DNA of 64,000 nucleotides from Tetragonia tetragonoides. Taxonomy: Eukaryota > Streptophyta > Magnoliopsida > Caryophyllales > Aizoaceae. Position 1 is the stretch's first letter. Each line of letters begins with the position of its first letter. Positions 57,601-64,000 of the stretch are shown in pieces. Below the pieces are notes generated by a model. That model was not told the origin of the DNA. It made no database searches and saw only the letters and a list, made by a program, of their open reading frames with translations. The DNA lies in the NCBI GenBank assembly GCA_038025085.1, contig CM076153.1:3410001-3474000 (forward strand). The letters run 5' to 3'. Position numbers and translations under genes: made by a program.

Positions 57601-59720
57601 CACTGCCAAAACCCCCTTCTACACCTACATTCAGAACGATAATATAAGTTCTCTCCCTCCACTATGAACAGGATTTTCATCACAAAAGTACATCTTCAAA
57701 GATCTGTAGCATACTATTTTTAAGAGGAAATCATAGTACAAAAAGACAAACCAACAATGTGAAATATCAATCAATTTAAGGCCCAAACAAGTTCAATAAG
57801 TTCATCAAGCTGTTGGAGCAGAAAGATTGAACGAGAAAGTGCTTTGTTCATAAATTCCTCGAAAGACACTATCGTCTCAATAATTGAATGGTAAAAAGTG
57901 AGGAGGTATTTAGTGCTAGGTTGACTTGCTATACTAAGTGGATGAGGCTGAAACATGGAAGCTCCAAGAAAATCTTTAGAAAAGCTTCATTAGAAGATAG
58001 CCTTGTTCCATTGGCCACATTTTCAAGGGGGAGAATTGGAAAAACAATTATTTGTATTCCGTCAAAGGAATCATGAAAGAAACTAGTTATGCTGATTTGG
58101 TTTAACTTCCAAGTTCATATTATCAGTCAGAATCACACAAGCCTCCTTAAGATGAAATAGTTGAAACAGGTCAACCTTCAAAAGAATCAAGATTATCGTG
58201 CACATTACAATTGCTAGGCACGGCAGTATTGTATGCGTTGTAAATGACATCAGCTATTCTCACTTTCCTCTTTTATATAGAAACTCTAAAACAAGGCCAC
58301 TCAAAACTTCTCTAGTCTAAGTTTTAACTTTAGCAGATGACACTTCTTTGTTTCTGTTTCTTTCTTTTTTTACACCCTTTCACCTTTCACCCTTTTGTAT
58401 AGCCCTTTGACCTAGGTGGAAAAGAGATCTATTGATACCCACCATAAGTTTACCAAGAAGACCACGGAGCAATGGAGGGAACAGGGGGCCTTGCGCCCAG
58501 GCCTTTGATTCATCCAAATCATTATGTCGCCATGAAACTGCTTTCAAGCTATGATGATAGGACCAAACCAGCTACTACATTACTCTACAAACATGAATTG
58601 AACTCCATGGTGCTAGTTTTACTCTACGTTCAACCCGTTTTTGGCAGGACGCTCACTGGGTTTTTGGTGTTATTATTGTCTTGTATTGCATTTGCATATA
58701 TATCTTTTAACAAGATAGTGATAAGGAAGCATTGTTGAATAGTGATTTCCTCACAACCAAATGACAAGAATTGCACAAAATCATAATAAAGCTAGTGAGA
58801 GAAGAAAATATACTGACATATTCGTCTACATTACCTATGGCTAAAATAGTCGGCTTTTTCGAAGGCCTGTCCTCCGATACCACCTTCTTTGTCTGCTTTA
58901 TATGCAAATAAACAGGGTTTCCAGTCTTTTCGTAGTTCCAATTCACATAATCTTTCCCAAATGCAAGGAAAGAGCTCATATCAACGAACAATCCTCCTTC
59001 ATATTTCTAAATCATCACAACAGAATAGTCAAAATACAGTAGATTCACCAAAAATCAAATTTAGCTTCACTAGCATTTTCCTTCATTTCGTATTTTACAC
59101 ACTAAACTCTTACTACAGGCGTTTCATTTGCCACAATTTCAAAGCACTCATGGAACAAATATATGACATCACCATTTCCATAATGAAACTCCATAACCAA
59201 AAAATCAAACAAAATGATTTTCGAGAAGTTTCTAGCAGTACTCCGACATGGAAAAATACAGCCATAGGGCCAAAAATTAATCCATAACAGTAATTCAATC
59301 TTTGCATGAGGTTGCTTAACAAATTGAAACTATTGACATACAAGAAAAAGAATAGGCACCGCATAACTTCACATTCAAGGTTTACTAGCATCTTCCGTTA
59401 CTACTCGCGAAAATTAGGTTTTGTCACTATAATCCGCTCAAGTCTTCTATAGCTAAATTTCGGAACAATCATAGCGAAAATAAACACATAACACAATCGA
59501 TAGAACAATAAGACTAGGTCAAGAATGATCGAAGAATAATCAAATTGACATTGCATGAATTCAGCGCTAAATAAAGAGAGAGAAAATGAGAAGAAAAAAA
59601 AAAGAAACTGACCGGTGTATCGAAAGAAACGCAACATTCATGCTTGTAAATGCGATTGGTTGGTTCAGGGATTCGCACTCGAGAGAGGTTCGAACGAAGT
59701 AGTTCCATGGCTTCCACCAT
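48685..59720 (-). CDS. UBP14: Ubiquitin-specific protease 14 (USP5/isopeptidase-T type)
   Basis: Nineteen exons, minus strand: 59613-59720, 58835-59006, 57512-57624, 56657-56990, 56001-56095, 54570-54703, 54425-54481, 54242-54319, 53234-53282, 52584-52664, 51743-51941, 51555-51612, 51362-51484, 50118-50206, 49928-50017, 49598-49768, 49355-49479, 49136-49262, 48685-48863. 2382 bp, 793 residues, frame intact. Landmarks: ZnF-UBP ([17 protein letters not shown]..., [24 protein letters not shown]), Cys box [26 protein letters not shown], two UBA domains ([10 protein letters not shown]..., [12 protein letters not shown]...) and His box HCGHYVAHI with FNDAKVG. The enzyme disassembles free polyubiquitin chains; loss is embryo-lethal in Arabidopsis. 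The inner ATG at 59708 (MELLRSNL) may be the true start. All catalytic residues are present. The exon 15 donor is weak (GTCCGA). Confidence 0.95.
50250..50594 (-). mobile_element. LINE 3' fragment in a UBP14 intron
   Basis: Minus-strand frame 50343-50594 contains [25 protein letters not shown] sequence, usual at the C-terminal end of plant L1-like reverse-transcriptase proteins. The fragment ends with a run of A (T run at about 50259-50269) and so is 5'-truncated. It sits between UBP14 exons 13 and 14. No convincing target duplication was found. Confidence 0.75.
53062..53190 (-). mobile_element. Au-like SINE in a UBP14 intron
   Basis: AAC-repeat tail, then CCCAGTAGGTATCCCGCCGA, GGGCGGGGTCTGGGGAGGTC, TACGCAGCCTTACCCC and GTTTCCGAAAGACCC. 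Same family as 62908-63011. Between exons 10 and 9. Confidence 0.8.
54943..55870. repeat. Tandem intronic duplication with nested MITE in UBP14
   Basis: Unit 1 (about 54943-55290) and unit 2 (about 55310-55870) align: CTTAGGCCC(A/T)TCAAAC, CCTGTTTA(C/T)TAGTGTTC, GACAGCCATA, AACCAA(G/T)AA, CGGCCAGC, GAAAATAAGA, CTTGCTGAG, TATAGTCCAGTCATCTC. Unit 2 alone contains the Stowaway MITE 55385-55641, so the MITE inserted after the duplication. Within intron 5 (exon 5 is 56001-56095, exon 6 is 54570-54703). Confidence 0.75.
55383..55643. mobile_element. Stowaway-like MITE in UBP14 intron
   Basis: Ends CTCCTTCCGTTACGGAAAAA and TTTTTCTAAAACGGAAAGAG flanked by TA. The inside matches the MITE at 19326-19581. 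Confidence 0.8.
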
Positions 59721-59740
59721 TCTTGATTAGCAACGAGGAG

Positions 59741-59760
59741 AGAGAGAGAGAGAGAGAGAA
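59741..59760. repeat. GA microsatellite in UBP14 5' region
   Basis: AGAGAGAGAGAGAGAGAG directly 5' of the start-codon region; probably in the 5' UTR or core promoter. GA/CT tracts are common there in plants. Confidence 0.6.
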
Positions 59761-59864
59761 TTTGAGGAGAAAGATTGAATAGAAGAAAAATCAGAGAGAA
59801 TCAGTGAGTTTGCCCTAAGCTACACAGCAAGTGACTTTGCGCCGAAAGAGAAGAACGAATGAGA

Positions 59865-60640
59865 GAGAGAAGTTTCACAAATGTAAATATATGTAATGCA
59901 ATTTCAATTCCAGTCGCTACAGGTCATTTAAGGGTGGGTTGGAGAGCTAATTAAGAAAGATGTTTTGGTTTCAGGTTTCACTGGAGGGTTTTTGAGAAGC
60001 TTCTCTTTACTTAAACAAGTTCATCCTTTCAGAAACAAATAAATATACTTCATGATAAACTACCTAAAATGCCACACCTCATAGGAGAAAAATGTCATTT
60101 CCTTTCTTGTTTGATTGTTCCTAGTATGATAATTGAGATGATGAGGTTGGATACATATAATTGTATAGTATAAATTAATTAGAATGTCGGAAAATTTAAA
60201 CTAGATAAGAATTTTACTTTTGCAAGATAAAGAAAATTGAACAAGTTCTTGATTTATTTTTTTTTGTCTCAAAATTGTCAATTTGCTTAACATGAAGGGT
60301 AACAATGTCAATTTCCTAATAAATATCATTCGACAGTGCAAGAAAACTATGAAGCAACTCGAGTAGGTGAAGATTATAAAACTAATCAAGTAGTGAATGC
60401 TCTTGCAAATAAATCAACAACAAAAAAAAGGAGCAACAAAATTTGTATCTTAATGAAGTTTCTATGAGTTTTGTATTAACGCTTTTGGTATTGATTAGGG
60501 AATCCACTTCACCCATAATGTTCGTGCATACGAACTTGAATAATAATAATAATTAATCACTTGATATGTTCAAATTATTTATAAAAAATAATCATTATGT
60601 AGAAAAGGATAGCGAGAGGTCAAAGTGCAATGATTTTTTT
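59865..60640. other. Divergent intergenic region
   Basis: AT-rich, shared promoter space between UBP14 (-) and the 61.0-kb gene (+). No repeat recognised. Confidence 0.4.
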
Positions 60641-60642
60641 TC

Positions 60643-60652
60643 CTATAAATAG
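60643..60652 (+). promoter_or_regulatory. Probable TATA box of the 61.0-kb gene
   Basis: CTATAAATAG, followed about 340 bp later by the ATG at 60996; a GGT-repeat tract (60700-60750) would lie in the 5' UTR. Confidence 0.45.
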
Positions 60653-60995
60653 TGATGCATCAAATGGATGTTATGATGCTTCTTTTTCTAGTTGTTGTAG
60701 TTGGTGGTGGTGGTGGTGGTGCTTGGTTTCTTGGTGGTGGTGGTGGTGGTGATATTTTGTTTTTTGTTATAAGAATGATTAATTTATATTTAGTTTCTAA
60801 ATATATATATTTCCTATACTTTTCACCCACAAATAATCCTATATTTGCGCAATGTTGAAATCATGTTAACCACATACTTCCCACGAAATATGTAAACAGA
60901 ACTGGCAAATTACATTCAGTTTTGCAAGACAAACTAACATATTATGACCCCATTTCAAGTTAATTCATAGAGGATCCAAAAGTTTTGCCATTGAA

Positions 60996-61298
60996 ATGGA
61001 GAAAATAGAGGATTCAAATGTGTTATCTTTCTACCCATCTTCTTATAATGAGCAATTGGTTGCAAATAATGGAAAAAGTAGAAATGATAAAGGAAGAAGG
61101 AAAAAGCGTTTTGCTCACTTTGCCAAAGTTGTACTATTTGATTGTTCTTTGGTATGCAAGTTTCCTTTATTAATTTGGCACATCAATTTTTGTTTATGTT
61201 GCTGCATTACATGAAATTATATCAACAAGTTTTAATATAATTTATTGTATACCTATATTGTCGTGTGCAAATATGCAAAACTATAATTTTGAAGTATG

Positions 61299-61363
<65 letters not shown>

Positions 61364-62295
61364 AAAGGTAATCTCCAATTTGTTGAAAATAAGACTTGAA
61401 CCTAGTTTATTGCTAGGAACAAGTGGGAGGAATGGGGGTCCACAATTGCGCTACCCAATCCAAGCTCGATAGTTAATTAGTTATTGTATATTTATAACGA
61501 ACATACTGGTTGGGCTCATTGATCACATGCTAATCAATATGCCTTTAAATTAATATGAACACATTGTAGCGGATTTTATGGCTAATTGGGGACATTCTTG
61601 TCATATCCATCTGACTTGGTCAAACTCTTTTGATCAAGTCTCACCAAACTTTTGGTGAAAGATGGGGTGAATGTGAACACATTGTGAGTATTTCGTTATG
61701 AATGTGTTCTTTTATATTACCTTATTTTTTTCCCTCTTAACCTAAAATCTCTGGGGAAGATATTATTAATTTGAAAATAGTTTATTATTTATAGAAAGTT
61801 TTGCATGTACTTTCATGTCCCTGGTGTTATCTTACTTTTAGAGAAAAAGGGGATATTAATTTTCTTATTTGGTTACTAAAGGAGTGGTCTTGTCCGTATG
61901 TACAATGTTATGCATGCACTTGCATATTATCAATATTCTGATAGTTATTTTAATGATGCGTATTAAAAAATTCACTTTGATTCCAGGCCAATAAGATTCG
62001 AAGAAAAAAGTACAGAAAACAAAAGACTTTATCCGATGATGAGGATTGCTCACAACCCATCAAATACCTTTCTTCTTCGTCGCTTAGCACATCAAATAAC
62101 AGGAACGCTTCACCGGCTTCATATTCATTGTCTCAAACATCAAATCATTCAAAACCACCAGTTCATTTGTCTAAAACTAAACTACATAACAACAATATAT
62201 ATGTTACTTTTAGCAATATCAATATTGGACTAAGTATGTTGTTGTTACTTTCTATTGGGACATTAGTCATTTCTGGGAAAATTTGTGCTATTTGA
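60996..62295 (+). CDS. Small unknown protein with C-terminal membrane segment
   Basis: Two exons, 60996-61151 and 61987-62295, joined TTG|GTATGC to TTCCAG|GCC in frame; 154 residues. The N-terminus is hydrophilic (MEKIEDSNVLSFYPSS), with a basic KGRRKKRFAHF block, then RRKKYRKQK and a Ser/Asn-rich middle. It ends IGLSMLLLLSIGTLVISGKICAI, one hydrophobic segment. Directly after the TGA the same frame continues CTLVWVLVFSRYL for 25 codons. Small plant proteins of similar build (basic block, Ser-rich middle, terminal hydrophobic segment ending G(K/R)xCAI...W) exist, but I cannot name the family with confidence. Intron 1 carries an (ATT)n tract. Confidence 0.65.
61300..61361. repeat. (ATT)n microsatellite in intron
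   Basis: About 20 uninterrupted ATT units inside the intron of the 61.0-kb gene. Confidence 0.95.
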
Positions 62296-62665
62296 TGTAC
62301 TTTAGTATGGGTTTTAGTGTTTTCTCGATATTTAGATCATTACAATTCACATGAAAAATATGAGTGGAGGTGAGGTAAATCAAGTAAATGCAGTGAAATA
62401 TAACCGTAGATGAAATGATGTTAAATGGTCATAGAAGATGGAACAATTATGTTATTTGGTTCAAATTAGCTTTTCTTATGCTTTGTACATATTCCAGCAT
62501 ACTTCTAAAGTTTGAGTATTGTAATTTTATTTGCCAAAAATTGTTGTAACTGTTTGGTAATACCCAAATTTTATAGTTGTTTGGACAATCATATATTTGT
62601 GTTGTTCTTGTTTTTATGATATTTTAATTTTTATTACAAAAGACATGTAGCAATTTATTGAATTA

Positions 62666-62692
62666 CTAGGTTAGTACCCGTGCGATGCACGG
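62666..62692 (-). mobile_element. Helitron-like 3' terminus
   Basis: On the minus strand a hairpin CCGTGCATCGCACGG is followed by GTACTAAC and ends CTAG before T. This matches the Helitron 3' end (hairpin, then CTRR, target T). The 5' end with TC was not located; the element would extend to higher coordinates. Confidence 0.5.
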
Positions 62693-62892
62693 ATGTGACT
62701 AAAATTATTGATAACGTATCAATTATATTAAAAGTGAAAAGTATTCAGCTATTTTCTCACCTAAGAAACAAAAATCAAATCCAATGGGCACTCAAAAAAT
62801 ATATGAGTCCGAAAGACCTATGAACCAAAAAATACAAAACCAAATCTCATCATATTTCTATAAAGAATGCTCAACATATAACAGAATTCAGA

Positions 62893-63026
62893 AACAATAA
62901 GAACATAACAACAACAACCCAGTAAGTGTCCCGCCTAGGGCGGGGTCTGGGGAGGTCCAGATGTACGCAGTCTTACCCCTAACTAGTCGCCTAGAAGAGA
63001 GACTGTTTCCGAACAATAAGAACATA
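62893..63026 (-). mobile_element. 5'-truncated Au-like SINE with perfect 15-bp target duplication
   Basis: Body 62908-63011 (CCCAGTAAGTGTCCCGCCTA, GGGCGGGGTCTGGGGAGGTC, TTACCCC, CTGTTTCCG) is flanked by AACAATAAGAACATA at 62893-62907 and 63012-63026. It lacks the tRNA-like head, so it inserted already truncated. Confidence 0.92.
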
Positions 63027-64000
63027 AGAACACTGATAATGATCAAAATTAAATGAGATCCGAAAACATAAGAATCATCGAAGATCATAGCACAGCTGAA
63101 TTGATTTGCAAATGAATTCGATAAGGCACAAATTATCTGGATAACAGAAACTATAAATTTGAGAAACCTACCACCAAGAGTAGATGATTATAACTGGGAA
63201 GCGATAACACACAAATTATCAATGTACATATGCAACTGATGGATAAGCAAAGATTAAGCAACTTACCAAAAACTATAGTAGCCCTACCACCAATGATCAA
63301 TCATTTAAAAAAAATCATCAAATGTATAATGCCTTCATCAACTCTTCACAAATTTGATGCATTATCTGGGGACTGGGGTCCGTAATTTTGCAACATAAAA
63401 AGGAGATTATGCTGTCTAGGTGAAGCGATTATTCTATATATAAGAGAAAATAGTAATGCAGAGAAGAACCTTGATAGTTGTTCAAAGTGACCAAATTAAA
63501 CAATTAGCAACTTCCAGCAATTCACAGAGTAGTTCTCATATATAAGGATGAGTTGCAGCGACAAAAAAAAAAAAAATAAATCAAGGAGAATTTCTGCCTC
63601 ATACCAAATTTCTTATCTTTTCAAAATCCTCTGAATACCATAGCATATATGAAACCGTTGATCTAATCCAATTCTGCAGCAAGAAATTGTAAATTAAAAG
63701 TTATATTCACAAAATTGAAGTATGGAAAGCAAAATTGAATCAGCACATATTCAACAGTAAATTGAGACGGAGTATTTTAGAAAAAAGAGGAACATTAGAC
63801 TGAATAATTAGTAGTGAAGAAAACGATCTGCTTAAATTTTTTGAATTGAGACTACATATTACACTAACATATATTACGTGAAACATAAAGGAGGAGATAA
63901 GTGAGTGTTTGTTGGTAACTAAATACTTGTAAAGGAGGATTCTAAGCTAAGTTTGAATTAACAAATCATAAGTTTGTTGGGTCATAAGCTTTTAAACGTG
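63027..64000. other. Right end of window, no gene seen
   Basis: AT-rich sequence. Nothing with coding or transposon signature recognised apart from the SINE before it. Confidence 0.5.

Noticed and set aside
57419..58076. Small frames in the long UBP14 intron 2
   Set aside because: No retroelement or gene signature; UBP14 exon 3 lies on the other strand within the first of them.
60652..60858. 68-aa frame with poly-Gly/Val
   Set aside because: Translation of a GGT repeat, more likely 5' UTR of the 61.0-kb gene.

Overview
The window is nuclear DNA of a flowering plant. The genes are spread out and intron-rich, with GT/AG splice sites. The gene families are plant-specific: CNGC ion channel, DUF3774 wound-induced peptides, F-box/DUF295, plant VAP4-type MSP protein, UBP14. 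The DNA between and inside genes is full of SINEs, MITEs and LTR-element sequence. A core eudicot is likely. A Caryophyllales/Amaranthaceae origin is only a guess.

Layout. 0.2-0.7 kb: degenerate tandem array of an AGTCGC...TAGCG dyad unit. 1.57-4.68 kb (+): gene encoding DUF295, F-box, DUF295, with two frameshifts at G/C homopolymers. 6.4-14.9 kb (+): CNGC4-type cyclic-nucleotide-gated channel, broken in exon 1 by a young non-autonomous Copia element (6713-9795, 5-bp target duplication, LTRs almost identical). 15.4-15.8 kb (-): LC8 dynein light chain. 17.07-17.32 kb (-): tandem tRNA-Leu(CAA) pair. 18.2-20.5 kb (+): DUF1223 thioredoxin-like protein. 21.3 kb (-): divergent small protein ending in a CWGPN-like tail. 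23.1-27.4 kb (-): seven-exon VAP4-type MSP protein. 29.8-39.5 kb (-): cluster of small intronless genes, five clear DUF3774 wound-induced peptides and two divergent relatives that share mainly the C-terminal tail. 42.0-47.1 kb (+): four-exon ABC1/ADCK atypical kinase. 48.7-59.7 kb (-): complete 19-exon ubiquitin-specific protease UBP14. 61.0-62.3 kb (+): two-exon gene for a small tail-anchored-looking protein. The last 1.7 kb holds a Helitron-like end and a SINE.

The exon models of VAP4, CNGC4 (element removed), ABC1K and UBP14 keep the reading frame through all junctions, so they are strong even without transcripts. No operon-like coupling is expected. The one functional neighbourhood is the same-strand wound-peptide cluster, most of whose members have a TATA box about 60-190 bp before the ATG.

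Most noteworthy: the Copia knockout of a defence-related CNGC4; the peptide cluster, in which one member has lost its start codon, one has a stop codon provided by a MITE, and one has a 147-bp (AAT)n tract directly after its stop; and several retroposons whose perfect target-site duplications can be read directly.
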